A DNA stretch of 38,329 nucleotides from contig JAJSLK010000081.1 in the NCBI GenBank assembly GCA_021272165.1, positions 1-38,329 of the forward strand, given 5' to 3'. A program made the position numbers and the translations under genes. Below the pieces are notes generated by a model that searched no databases, was not told the origin of the DNA, and worked only from the letters and a program-made list of their open reading frames with translations. The DNA is from Methylacidiphilales bacterium (lineage in GTDB: Bacteria; Verrucomicrobiota; Verrucomicrobiia; Methylacidiphilales; UBA1321). This document shows positions 1 to 8,506 of this stretch, piece after piece. How positions within the stretch are numbered: the stretch's first letter is position 1; every line of letters starts with the position of its first letter.

Positions 1-95
1 GTCCGCCCCAGACTCCTTCTCGCCCTGGTAAATGCGGTTCTAATAAAGCCCAAACCTTATCCGTGATATCGTGTCGTCGATGTGCGGGAAGCATT

Positions 96-249
96 CCTTA
101 TTATTATCATGCTTTTCATCTCGTGACTACACTATCTAGGATTCATCGGTATCGCCGGCCTCGCGGCCGAAATTGCCCGAATCCTGTTTCTGGTCTTTTT
201 GGTATTGTTTGTTGTCTCCTTGGTTGCAGGTCGCCGTCCTCCCGTTTGA
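96..249 (+). pseudogene. DUF1328 (YtjA-like) small membrane protein remnant
   Basis: The frame ending at the TGA at 247-249 reads [19 protein letters not shown] followed by [14 protein letters not shown]. This matches my recollection of the C-terminal half of DUF1328/YtjA small membrane proteins. In that frame a TGA at 124-126 cuts off any start codon. The expected N-terminal half (a Tyr-Tyr-x-Ala-Phe-x-Leu-Val type stretch) appears in the +3 frame at about 96-135. The gene therefore looks frameshifted, probably by a small deletion near 133-139. DUF1328 proteins are about 50-60 aa, two-helix, stress-associated membrane proteins of unknown role. A sequencing or assembly indel is an alternative to true decay. 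The 5' boundary is approximate. Confidence 0.6.
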
Positions 250-328
250 GGATGGTGTTTAGGTTAGGGGTAAGACGGAGGCACCGGGTTCCATTCCCGG
301 CGCCAGAGGGGAAGATTGAAAGTCTTCC

Positions 329-1687
329 TCAATCTTTGAAATTGAACCAGTCGCCTACTTGGTTGAAGAAAAGTTTTACGGCCAAGAGAGGGGATTTTGC
401 CACCTCATGGCTAACGCGGTCGGACAAATCCTGTTGTGGCTTTTGCAGCGTGCCCGAGAGATGGATTGTCCTAAAATGATAGGGGCCATCGTCGCGGGTA
501 AAGATGACCTGGCGAGCTGTTGGCAACCAGTGGATGTAGGGGTCGGTGACGCCGAGTTGTAATTCACCGCTCAGGCTGTGATTCCCCGCCACGGTCACAT
601 TTCCTTCCAGACGGAAAACGCCTTCCGATTCAATCTTCAGGTTTTTCGCCGAAATGGCGCCCTGTTTCCATTCGAGATCAGTCTGACAGACTTTCAGGGA
701 CAGATCGCCGGGATCGGGAGTTCCGGTTACGGCGAAGTAATGGCGCAACGGTGGAAGCGCATGGAGAACGCCATCGGCCACGGCCAGCGAACCCTGACCC
801 TGGGCGCTTTCGAGCCCGGTGCCGGTGCTGGTATAGTTGAAATGACCGTTGGCGAGGCCGAGCAGATGCGAGCGAAGATTGGGCGCGAGTAAAGCGGCTA
901 TCTTCAGCGAGAGCAGATCGATTTTCAGGTGGATGGAACGGTCCTGTTGCAGGCCGGCGTCGCCTTCGCAGCGCACGCCCCGGTCAGGATGATTGTCATC
1001 GTCACCCAGAAAAAAATCGGAGCAGTAAAGCCGCGGCTTGCGGATGAGCACGTGCGCATGACGTACCTGAAATGCCGGCGTGAGCGGATCCCTGAACTCA
1101 CCGCCGTGGGCATCATATTCGAAATCGCGGCCATTCGGGGTGATCTCGAGAAAGGTATGATAGATGCCCGATTCCTGGTTTTTCAGCTCCCAGAGGATAT
1201 TGGCATCGTCGACTTTTACGTCGGCGAGATAAACGCGATTGGGCAGGAAAAGGGCCCAAAGGGGCCGGGAAGGTTGCGGCGGAGCGCCCTCAGTCGGCTC
1301 CGTTTTTTGCAGATGGACCACGCCGGACTTGAGATGGATGTCCTCGATTTGCCAGCGGCGGAGGAGTATGCCGAAGGGGTTGAACCAGCCGGTAATCCCA
1401 TGGGCTTCCAGGGAGACGATGGTCCTTTTGCCCTTCGCCCCGGAGAAAGAGTCGGTGGCGAGACCAAGAAAACCGGTGCGGGCGAGGGGAGTATAAGTTC
1501 CCTCGAGCTTGAGCCCCTTTGAAGTTTCCCGGCCGAGCATCCATTGAAAGTGGGAGCTGTCGACCCACTGGGTAAGTTTGCGGTTACCGCTGAGAGCAAG
1601 TGGGACGAGAGCCACCAGGAGAAGGGCTGTCAACACGAGGGTCCAGCCCATTCGCCGGGAAATTTGCCGCATAAGATGCGGCAACAT
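329..1687 (-). CDS. AsmA-like membrane-anchored envelope protein
   Basis: The protein is about 452 aa. It has a basic N-terminus (MRQISRRMGW), one hydrophobic anchor at about residues 10-27, and a long beta-rich periplasmic part. The C-terminal third has the repeated G-x-G/FxG pattern of AsmA-like domains (for example GHFNYTSTGTG, then GQGSLAVADGVL). In other bacteria AsmA/YhdP-type proteins are bridge-like proteins of the envelope linked to lipid transport and outer-membrane homeostasis; that role is family knowledge. The open frame extends upstream to 1753, but that extension is AT-rich and lacks a Shine-Dalgarno sequence. ATGs at 1687 and 1672 are better candidates and I chose 1687. A perfect inverted repeat at 1664-1684 covers the 1672 start. 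The gene is divergent from the 1931 operon. Confidence 0.6.
   Translation of the reverse strand: MLPHLMRQISRRMGWTLVLTALLLVALVPLALSGNRKLTQWVDSSHFQWMLGRETSKGLKLEGTYTPLARTGFLGLATDSFSGAKGKRTIVSLEAHGITGWFNPFGILLRRWQIEDIHLKSGVVHLQKTEPTEGAPPQPSRPLWALFLPNRVYLADVKVDDANILWELKNQESGIYHTFLEITPNGRDFEYDAHGGEFRDPLTPAFQVRHAHVLIRKPRLYCSDFFLGDDDNHPDRGVRCEGDAGLQQDRSIHLKIDLLSLKIAALLAPNLRSHLLGLANGHFNYTSTGTGLESAQGQGSLAVADGVLHALPPLRHYFAVTGTPDPGDLSLKVCQTDLEWKQGAISAKNLKIESEGVFRLEGNVTVAGNHSLSGELQLGVTDPYIHWLPTARQVIFTRDDGPYHFRTIHLSGTLQKPQQDLSDRVSHEVAKSPLLAVKLFFNQVGDWFNFKD
1664..1684. repeat. Perfect 9-bp inverted repeat at a gene start
   Basis: TTGCCGCAT, a 3-nt spacer, then ATGCGGCAA. On the minus strand the hairpin would begin just downstream of the ATG at 1687 and include the ATG at 1672. 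It could be an operator or an mRNA hairpin affecting initiation of the AsmA-like gene. A chance palindrome is also possible. Confidence 0.5.
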
Positions 1688-1859
1688 AAGGTTCAATTCC
1701 CAAATATTCAAAAAAGGTTTTAAAAAACCGATGAATGAATAAGCATTTTGCAATTATGATTTATAATAACTTGCATAATGCCATTAAATGGGAGATGTTA
1801 CTACCTACTGTACATCCATAACATTCTTATTATAATATAGTTATATTTATATATCAGGC

Positions 1860-1877
1860 CTGGCATCCAACATGCAA
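1860..1877 (+). promoter_or_regulatory. Sigma-54 (-24/-12) promoter of the 1931-8301 operon
   Basis: The sequence is CTGGCATccaacaTGCAA. GG (1862-1863) and GC (1874-1875) are separated by exactly 10 bases, as in the consensus TGGCAC-N5-TTGC. The predicted start is near 1887, about 44 bp before the ATG at 1931. A very AT-rich stretch (about 1740-1856) lies upstream, suitable for DNA bending or enhancer binding. The operon encodes its own NtrC-type activator. Confidence 0.75.
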
Positions 1878-1930
1878 AGAGACGGGGAGTCATTCCAGTG
1901 GTCGGACAAATCACTTCAGAAAGGATCATT

Positions 1931-2146
1931 ATGAAACTCGCCGGTATCGCTCTTATCATCATCGGTTGCCTGGCACTTGTCTATCAGGCTTTTACATATA
2001 CCAAGACGGAAAAGGATGCCCAGCTGGGCCCTCTCGTCGTTGAGCACCAGGAGCAACATTCCGTTCCGATCCCGCCGATTGTTGGCGCAATCTGTGTTGC
2101 CGCGGGTGTCGCGGCCCTGGTTGCGGGCGGACGCAGCAGTCTTTAA
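1931..2146 (+). CDS. Small two-TM membrane protein of unknown function
   Basis: The protein has 71 aa. Hydrophobic helices lie at about residues 3-21 (MKLAGIALIIIGCLALVYQ) and 50-66, joined by a polar loop containing LGPLVVEHQEQHSVPIPP. Small proteins of this shape (helix, YTKTEK-like turn, LGP strand, second helix) occur widely as unnamed inner-membrane proteins; I do not recognise a function. The start is supported by AGAAAGGA at 1918-1925, 5 bp before the ATG. It is the first gene after the sigma-54 promoter at 1860 and ends 12 bp before the GH13 gene, so it is probably the leading gene of the operon. Confidence 0.75.
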   Translation: MKLAGIALIIIGCLALVYQAFTYTKTEKDAQLGPLVVEHQEQHSVPIPPIVGAICVAAGVAALVAGGRSSL

Positions 2147-2158
2147 AAGCATCGGAAA

Positions 2159-4015
2159 ATGACCGTTTTCATCCATAATCCGCGTCGTTTGGGTGCTCTT
2201 GCGGACCGGGAGGGCGTCAGCTTTCGCGTCTGGGCGCCCAACGCGAGCAGCGTTTCGGTGGTCGGGGAGTTCAACGGTTGGAAGGCCGAAAGCGATCCCA
2301 TGGAACGTCAGGACGGCGGCTATTGGTTCCGGAGAATTTCTGGAGCCAGGACAGGCCAGCAATACCAGTTTGAGATCGCCAACGGCGAGCGGCGTTTTCG
2401 GAAGAACGACGCTTATGCCCGGGTGATCGATTCCAAGTCGGCCATTTCGGTGATTTACGAGGACAAGTTCAAGTGGAACTCGCCCGATTACGTCCTGCCC
2501 AACTGGAACGAACTCCTCATCTACGAGCTCCATGTCGGCACTTTCGCCGCCGGGCCTTACAACAGCCCCGGGCGATTCGAGCAGATCGTGGCGCGACTGT
2601 CCTACCTGAAAAATCTGGGGGTCAATGCAATCGAGATCATGCCGCCGATGGCTTTTCCGGGCGAACGGTCATGGGGGTACAACCTGACGAATCCATTCGC
2701 GGTGGATGGTGTCTATGGCGGGCCGGATGGGCTCAAGCGATTGATCGATGCGGCCCATGCGCAGGGCATCGGGGTCATTCTCGATATCGTCTACAATCAT
2801 TTCGGCCCGGACGATCTCGATCTCTGGCAGTACGACGGCTGGAGCGAAAATAATCGCGGCGGCATTTATTTTTACAACGATCAGCGCGCCTGGACGCCGT
2901 GGGGCGAGAACCGGCCCGACTATGGCCGGGGCGAAGTTCGCCAATACATTCGCGACAATGCCCTGCTCTGGCTGGAGGAATTTCATGTCGACGGGATCCG
3001 GGTTGATGCCACGGCTTTTATCCGCAACACGACCGGCACGAACGGCGGTCCGCAGACCGATCTGCCGGACGGATGGTCGCTGCTGCAATGGGTCAACGAC
3101 GAGATCGCGCACCATTTCCCGGGCCGCATCCGAATCGCGGAGGACCTTTTGCAGAATCCATGGCTGACCAAGCCGACGAAAGAGGGCGGAGCCGGTTTCG
3201 ACACGCAATGGGACAGTGCGTTTGTTCATCCCGTGCGCCAGAGCGTGACCTGCATCGAGGATGGGCAGCGTTCGATGGCGTCCATTTCCCACGCGCTCGA
3301 ATTTCGTTACAACGAGGATTTTATTCAGCGCGTAATCTACAGCGAATCCCATGATGAGGTGGCTAACGGCAAGGCGCGCGTACCGCAGGAAATCAGCCCC
3401 GAGGACACCGCCGGCTATTACGCGCGCAAGCGCTCCACGCTAGCCGCCGGTCTCGTTCTGACCACGCCCGGCATTCCGATGCTTTTCGAGGGGCAGGAAT
3501 TTTTGGAGAATGGCTGGTTCCGCGACGACCGGATGGTGGATTGGAAGAAGCTCGAGACCTTCAAGGGCATCAACCGGCTTTATCGCGAGCTGATTCATCT
3601 GCGCCGGAATCATTTTGGCAATACGCGTGGACTTACGGGCCCATTCATCCACGTTCATCACCTGAACGACCACGAGAAGGTCATTGCGTTTCATCGCTGG
3701 GCCGAAGGCGGCGCGAAAGACGATGTCATCGTGGCCGCTTCGTTTTCGCATCAACCACTCACGGAAAATTATCGGATCGGCTTCCCGCACGGTGGCCGGT
3801 GGATCATCCGGTTTAATTCGGACTGGAAGGGCTACAGCTCCGACTTCAACGACGTCGGCAATCCGGAGGGGCACGTGAGGGCGGAAAAGCAGCCTTACGA
3901 TGGTTTCGATTATAGCGGAACGGTGGCGCTGCCACCCTACGGCTTTTTGATTTTCAGCCAGGAAGAAAATGAAGCGGAAGAGGCACCCGCGCCGAATCAG
4001 GAGGCATCCGCATGA
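2159..4015 (+). CDS. GH13 alpha-glucan enzyme, branching-enzyme/amylase type with CBM48
   Basis: The protein has 618 aa. An N-terminal CBM48-like module (FRVWAPNASSVSVVGEFNGW, from about residue 21) is followed by a GH13 barrel. YELHVGTF marks its first part and the DIVYNHFG box its second. The three catalytic acids are visible: nucleophile D283 in GIRVDA, acid/base E328 in IAEDL and D399 in ESHDEV. It most resembles GlgB-like branching enzymes or amylases outside the E. coli GlgB group. The barrel also recalls maltooligosyltrehalose trehalohydrolase (TreZ), so substrate is unresolved. It should act in the cytoplasm on glycogen-type glucans, since no signal peptide is seen. The gene overlaps the next by 4 bp (ATGA), so it is co-translated in the sigma-54 operon. 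Confidence 0.85.
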   Translation: MTVFIHNPRRLGALADREGVSFRVWAPNASSVSVVGEFNGWKAESDPMERQDGGYWFRRISGARTGQQYQFEIANGERRFRKNDAYARVIDSKSAISVIYEDKFKWNSPDYVLPNWNELLIYELHVGTFAAGPYNSPGRFEQIVARLSYLKNLGVNAIEIMPPMAFPGERSWGYNLTNPFAVDGVYGGPDGLKRLIDAAHAQGIGVILDIVYNHFGPDDLDLWQYDGWSENNRGGIYFYNDQRAWTPWGENRPDYGRGEVRQYIRDNALLWLEEFHVDGIRVDATAFIRNTTGTNGGPQTDLPDGWSLLQWVNDEIAHHFPGRIRIAEDLLQNPWLTKPTKEGGAGFDTQWDSAFVHPVRQSVTCIEDGQRSMASISHALEFRYNEDFIQRVIYSESHDEVANGKARVPQEISPEDTAGYYARKRSTLAAGLVLTTPGIPMLFEGQEFLENGWFRDDRMVDWKKLETFKGINRLYRELIHLRRNHFGNTRGLTGPFIHVHHLNDHEKVIAFHRWAEGGAKDDVIVAASFSHQPLTENYRIGFPHGGRWIIRFNSDWKGYSSDFNDVGNPEGHVRAEKQPYDGFDYSGTVALPPYGFLIFSQEENEAEEAPAPNQEASA

Positions 4016-5046
4016 AAATACGCATTCAGCATCGCACCACCTATAACTACAGCCAGCCGGTCACCTTCGGTCAGCACAAGATACTGGTCCGTCCGCGGGA
4101 AGGGCACGATGTCCATATTGAAAGCTCCATCCTTGAAATCACGCCCGGGCATACCATCCGCTGGATGCGCGACGTGAACGGCAACAGCATTGCCAAAGTC
4201 GATTTCCCTGAACCGGCCACGCAGCTCATGTTCTACAGCGAAGTGGTCCTGCAGCAGTACGACGCCAACCCGCTCGATTTCATCCTCGAAAAAAGCGCGG
4301 TCAATTATCCCTTCGTCTACGACCCGGACACGTTGCCGGAACTATCGGCCTTCATGTCGATCCTTTATCCGAAGGACAGTGACCGGCTGCGCGAATGGCT
4401 GACCCAATTCTGGAAGCCGGGGGACACGATTGAGACCTTCGCGTTGCTGCAAAAACTCAACACGCATATCTACAAAACATTTCGGTATCAGCGGCGGGAC
4501 GAGCCGGGCGTGCAGACGCCGGCGGTGACGCTGGGAAAGAACAGCGGTTCATGCCGCGATTTCGCCACCCTCATGCTGGAAAGCTGTCGCTGTTGGGGCC
4601 TGGCCGCACGTTTTGTCAGCGGCTACATGCAATGCGAGGCGACCGAGGCTGGGGGCGCCTCCACTCACGCCTGGGCGGAAGTTTATCTGCCTGGCGCGGG
4701 CTGGAAGGGCTTCGATCCGACCTCTGGCATCATGACCGGCGCGCAGCACGTCACGGTCGCCGTTTCGCGCGATCCGGAGAAGGCCGCGCCCATTGCGGGA
4801 TCGTTCGGCGGCCCGACCAATGCCTTTCAAAACATCCTGGTCGATGTCAGTGTCGTCCAGGTTGACCGGCCGCAGCCACTGCCGGCTCCTCCGGTGTCTC
4901 CTCTTAATGTTGCTGTTCAAAACCAGGCTCCGATTCAGAACCAGGTTGTCCAGCAGAGCCAGCAAGGGCCGAAGCAAAATGCCGCGCCGATGGACATGGT
5001 CATCCATGCCGAGCCGGAGACAATTACCGTTTCTGCAATCCGATAA
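4012..5046 (+). CDS. Transglutaminase-like cysteine peptidase/amidase family protein
   Basis: The protein has 344 aa. It has the bacterial transglutaminase-like N-terminal beta domain (MKIRIQHRTTYNYSQPV) followed by the transglutaminase core. The catalytic triad is intact: C181 in GSCRDFA, H219 in STHAWAEVYLPG and D235 in GFDPTSG. The last ~60 residues are a low-complexity Pro/Gln-rich tail. Members are usually annotated as transglutaminase-like proteases or amidases; their substrates are mostly unknown. No signal peptide is evident. The start codon overlaps the stop of the GH13 gene, and the response regulator follows after 18 bp. Pairing with an alpha-glucan enzyme under a two-component system suggests a stress or storage role, which is inference. 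Confidence 0.85.
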   Translation: MKIRIQHRTTYNYSQPVTFGQHKILVRPREGHDVHIESSILEITPGHTIRWMRDVNGNSIAKVDFPEPATQLMFYSEVVLQQYDANPLDFILEKSAVNYPFVYDPDTLPELSAFMSILYPKDSDRLREWLTQFWKPGDTIETFALLQKLNTHIYKTFRYQRRDEPGVQTPAVTLGKNSGSCRDFATLMLESCRCWGLAARFVSGYMQCEATEAGGASTHAWAEVYLPGAGWKGFDPTSGIMTGAQHVTVAVSRDPEKAAPIAGSFGGPTNAFQNILVDVSVVQVDRPQPLPAPPVSPLNVAVQNQAPIQNQVVQQSQQGPKQNAAPMDMVIHAEPETITVSAIR

Positions 5047-5064
5047 ACCTCACCTCCACCTCCT

Positions 5065-6441
5065 ATGCGCATCCTGGTCATTGACGACGAAGCCCACATT
5101 CGAAAAACCACCACGGTCACGCTCGACGCCCTTGGGCACGAATGCATGCAGGCCTCGACGGGGGCTGAGGCGGTCAATTTCCTGCAAAAGGGAAGTTTCG
5201 ACGCCGCTTTCCTCGATCTTCGCATCGGCAGCGACAACGGCCTCGACTTTATCCCCAAGCTCCTGGCCCTTGAGCCCAAGCTCAGCATCGTTGTTTTCAC
5301 CGCGTTCAGTTCCATCGACACGGCGGTGGAGGCGATGCGACGCGGGGCGGTCGATTACATTGCCAAGCCATTTACGCCGGAGCAAATCCGGCAGTCGCTT
5401 TCACGCCTCGAGAACGCGCGGCGGCTCGAAAACCGCGTGGTGGAGCTCGAGTCACTCCTCTCCAGTACCGACCTGCTCACCGAGTTCGAGACCAAGGAAC
5501 CGCTCGTGCAAAAGCTTTTTGAAACGGCGACCAAGGCGGCCAGCTCGGCTGCGACCATTCTTCTCCTGGGCGAAAGCGGCACCGGCAAAAGCATCCTGGC
5601 GCGCGCACTTCATCGCAATAGCCCGCGGCGTGAAAACGCCTTTGTCACCGTCGCCTGCCCGAGCCTTTCCAGGGAACTGCTCGAAAGCGAGCTCTTCGGC
5701 CACGTGCGCGGCGCCTTCACCGGGGCCGTGGGCGAAACCTGGGGCAAGGTAAAGGCCGCGGAGGGCGGCACCCTGTTCCTCGACGAAATTGGCGAGCTGC
5801 CGCTCGAAATCCAACCGAAGCTGCTGCGGCTTTTGCAGGAGCGCGAGTACGAGCGGGTCGGCGATGCGAAGCCGCGCAAGGCCGACGTGCGGGTCATCGC
5901 GGTCACCAACCGCCGGCTCGAAGATCTGGTCAAGGAGGGCAAATTCCGCGAGGATCTCTATTATCGGCTCAATGTCATCACCATCGAATTGCCTCCGCTG
6001 CGGTTGAGGCCCCTTGATCTTCACACGCTGGCGATCCAGCATCTGAAAATGTTTGCCCGCCAAAGTTCCCGCAGCATCAAGGATTTCACCCCGGCGGCCA
6101 TGTCGGCCATGCAGCGTTATTCGTGGCCCGGCAACCTGCGCGAATTGCGGAATGTCATCGAACGGGCGGTGATCCTCTCTCCCGGCGAAAAAATCGACCT
6201 TAACGACTTTCCCGACAGCCTGCGCGGTTCCGCCCCCAGCAATGTCGGCATCGGCCATCGCATCACGCTGGATCAGTTGGAGCGCGAGCACATCATGCGG
6301 ATCATCGAGATCGCCAGCAGCATGGATGAAGCCGCGCAGATTCTCGGCATCGATCCCGCCACGCTTTATCGCAAGCGCAAGCGCTATGCGGAAATGGCGG
6401 AGACATCCGCTGCCGAGCCCGCCACCGCTTCTACCGCCTAG
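5065..6441 (+). CDS. NtrC-family sigma-54-dependent response regulator
   Basis: The protein has 458 aa in the canonical REC-AAA+-Fis order. The receiver spans residues 1-118 with acidic pair D7/D8, phospho-acceptor D51 and K101. The AAA+ domain has Walker A GESGTGKS (169-176, K175), the sigma-54 contact loop GAFTGA (216-221) and Walker [12 protein letters not shown]. The C-terminal Fis-type helix-turn-helix contains [25 protein letters not shown] shows that it remodels sigma-54 RNA polymerase. The partner kinase follows after 24 bp. Two -24/-12 promoters flank the operon (1860 and 8427), so autoactivation plus activation of the downstream lipoprotein gene is the simplest model. No clear Shine-Dalgarno precedes the ATG. 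Confidence 0.93.
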   Translation: MRILVIDDEAHIRKTTTVTLDALGHECMQASTGAEAVNFLQKGSFDAAFLDLRIGSDNGLDFIPKLLALEPKLSIVVFTAFSSIDTAVEAMRRGAVDYIAKPFTPEQIRQSLSRLENARRLENRVVELESLLSSTDLLTEFETKEPLVQKLFETATKAASSAATILLLGESGTGKSILARALHRNSPRRENAFVTVACPSLSRELLESELFGHVRGAFTGAVGETWGKVKAAEGGTLFLDEIGELPLEIQPKLLRLLQEREYERVGDAKPRKADVRVIAVTNRRLEDLVKEGKFREDLYYRLNVITIELPPLRLRPLDLHTLAIQHLKMFARQSSRSIKDFTPAAMSAMQRYSWPGNLRELRNVIERAVILSPGEKIDLNDFPDSLRGSAPSNVGIGHRITLDQLEREHIMRIIEIASSMDEAAQILGIDPATLYRKRKRYAEMAETSAAEPATASTA

Positions 6442-6465
6442 CCGGCCCTTCCATCAGATTTTTCC

Positions 6466-8301
6466 ATGTTGCGCACACGACTCATGTCCGGGTTGCTGTG
6501 CCTCCTGATTATTTTGCTGGCAATGGGCCTCAACTCCATCAACCAGTGCAGCGAACTCGGCAAGCGTATCCAGGCCATCAGTCGCGACAACGACAGCGCG
6601 GGGCAAAACATCCGGCAGATAAAGCGCAGCACGGCTGATATGACGGGCGCTCTTTTGGCCCTGGTGACGGGTGATCAGGAGCGAAGCCGCCGGGATTTCA
6701 CCTCGGCCAGTCACGCTTTTCAGCAGGCACTCGATGAGGAAAGGCAGCGCCGATCCGCCAGTAACGAGGAAAAGAAACTGGTGTCGTCGCTGGGTGATTC
6801 CTACCGCGATTATCTCGCCAAGGCGCAGGCATTTTTGCTCCTGCCACCCAAGCCTGAAAATGTCTGGCGCAGTGCCGCGGCTAAAATGGGCCAGGATACA
6901 GCCGGGCTCCTCGACCTGACCGACCAGTTGGCGGCGGCGCACGAACGTTCCCTGGGTGACGGGAGCAGGGTTTCGGCGGAAGACATCAACAATACGATCC
7001 GGCTTTTGATCTTCCTGATGCTGGTGGCAGTGGCTGCATTTCTTGCCGCTTACTTTGGCCTGAGCCGCGGTCTGCTCACTCCGCTTCGTTCGCTGACGGC
7101 GTCGATCAAACAGATTGGCGAAGGCAACCTGAACCAGACCGTGCCGGTCATATCGAAGGACGAGTTGGGTATCCTGGCCATTGCGTTCAATCAGATGGCG
7201 GCACAGTTACGCCAATACCAGGCCAATACATCTGAGGAGCTCATGCACCTCAACACAACGATCCGCGCCACGCTGGCCTCGTTTCCCGATCCGATTTTTG
7301 TCTTGAATTCGCAGGGCGCCGTCGAGTTCCGCAACCCATCGGCTGACCAGCTTGCGGTCAAGCTGCTCTTCTCCGGCGTCACGCGCCTGCCGCCGCAGGT
7401 GGACGAGAAGGTCGAGGAGGTGCGGGCCAGCGGCGAGGACTATCTGCCGACGCTCTTCAAGGATGCGATCAAATTTCATTTCGACGGACTCGATCACTAT
7501 TTCCTTCCACGCGTTGTGCTCCTGCGCGATGACAAGGGGGTTACCTTCGGTGTCGCGGTCATTCTGGAAGACGTCACCCGGATGCTCTTGCTCGATGACG
7601 TGAAGAGCAATCTCATCTCGACCGTCAGCCATGAGCTGAAAACGCCGCTGACGAGCGTGCGCATGGCGATTTATCTGCTGGATGAAAAGACCGTCGGGTC
7701 GCTCAACGACAAGCAGGCCGATCTCGTTTCCACCGCGCGCCAGGATGCCGACCGGCTTCTCCGTACGCTCAACGATCTACTTGACCTGGCGAAGCTCGAG
7801 CAGGGGCAGACGCCGCTCGAAATGGTTGCCGCCTCGCCAGCGGATCTCGTCACCACCGCCGAAGAAGCAACACGTGAAATTGTTCACGCGGCCGGCCAAA
7901 CGGTCAAAATGGAGATCGCTCCCCATTTGCCGGACGTCCTCGTCGATCGGCAGCGCCTGGCCTATGTTTTCACCAACCTGATCACGAATGCGGCCAAATA
8001 CTCGGCAGCGGGAAGTGAAATTATTTTGCAAGTGAAGCCGGGGCAATCGCGGTCAAATGAGCCGGGTATCCGTTTCTCGGTGAAGGACCGGGGCCCGGGC
8101 ATAGAGTCCGAACATCAGGAGCATATTTTTGAACGCTTCTACCGTGTGCCGGGCACGAACAAGACCGGCGCCGGACTAGGCCTGTCCATCGCCCGCGAAA
8201 TTGTTGTGGCGCACGGCGGCGAGATCGGCGTCATCAGTCAGTTAGGGGAGGGGAGCGAATTTTTCTTTCTCCTGCCGCTCGCGGAAAACGAGCAACGATA
8301 A
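6466..8301 (+). CDS. Membrane sensor histidine kinase, partner of the NtrC-type regulator
   Basis: The protein has 611 aa. TM1 is at about residues 5-23 and TM2 at about 176-198, enclosing a ~150-residue helical periplasmic sensor. A HAMP domain follows (about 200-250), then a PAS-like domain (about 262-370). The HisKA box is STVSHELKTPLTS with phospho-acceptor H389. The HATPase has an N-box NLITNAAKYS, then DRGPGI and GAGLGLSIA. It should autophosphorylate on sensing an envelope or periplasmic cue and phosphorylate the regulator encoded immediately upstream. It is the last gene of the operon. No strong terminator follows; the next feature is an AT-rich region with a second sigma-54 promoter. 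Confidence 0.92.
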   Translation: MLRTRLMSGLLCLLIILLAMGLNSINQCSELGKRIQAISRDNDSAGQNIRQIKRSTADMTGALLALVTGDQERSRRDFTSASHAFQQALDEERQRRSASNEEKKLVSSLGDSYRDYLAKAQAFLLLPPKPENVWRSAAAKMGQDTAGLLDLTDQLAAAHERSLGDGSRVSAEDINNTIRLLIFLMLVAVAAFLAAYFGLSRGLLTPLRSLTASIKQIGEGNLNQTVPVISKDELGILAIAFNQMAAQLRQYQANTSEELMHLNTTIRATLASFPDPIFVLNSQGAVEFRNPSADQLAVKLLFSGVTRLPPQVDEKVEEVRASGEDYLPTLFKDAIKFHFDGLDHYFLPRVVLLRDDKGVTFGVAVILEDVTRMLLLDDVKSNLISTVSHELKTPLTSVRMAIYLLDEKTVGSLNDKQADLVSTARQDADRLLRTLNDLLDLAKLEQGQTPLEMVAASPADLVTTAEEATREIVHAAGQTVKMEIAPHLPDVLVDRQRLAYVFTNLITNAAKYSAAGSEIILQVKPGQSRSNEPGIRFSVKDRGPGIESEHQEHIFERFYRVPGTNKTGAGLGLSIAREIVVAHGGEIGVISQLGEGSEFFFLLPLAENEQR

Positions 8302-8340
8302 GTTTCCGGCATCTTGCGAGGCTTGTTTTAAGTCATCATG

Positions 8341-8352
8341 CAAAGCGCTTTG
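8341..8352. promoter_or_regulatory. Candidate enhancer palindrome upstream of the second sigma-54 promoter
   Basis: CAAAGCGCTTTG is a perfect 12-bp palindrome about 75 bp upstream of the -24 element at 8427. That distance suits an NtrC-type upstream activating site. A second dyad-rich stretch (ATGCATGCGCA) follows closely. I see no exact copy upstream of the 1860 promoter, so the assignment is weak. Confidence 0.3.
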
Positions 8353-8426
8353 TAGCGATATGCATGCGCAGACGATGCTTAGGCGCAATATGTTTATGAT
8401 AAAATAGATATGATCATTATATCTGT

Positions 8427-8444
8427 CTGGCATGAGGCCTGCGA
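8427..8444 (+). promoter_or_regulatory. Sigma-54 (-24/-12) promoter of the small lipoprotein gene
   Basis: The sequence is CTGGCATgaggccTGCGA. GG (8429-8430) and GC (8441-8442) are 10 bases apart. It shares CTGGCAT and a following AAAGAGA with the promoter at 1860, so both probably answer to the same activator. The predicted start is near 8454, about 53 bp before the ATG at 8507. Confidence 0.75.
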
Positions 8445-8506
8445 AAGAGAAATGAGGGGTGTGCTTTTGATGACGCCCAACTGAAAAAGCAAAAGAAAGG
8501 GTTACT

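Noticed and set aside
929-1522. Long plus-strand frame opposite the AsmA-like gene
   Set aside because: It mirrors the minus-strand gene's codon periodicity and its protein shows no recognisable fold or start signal.
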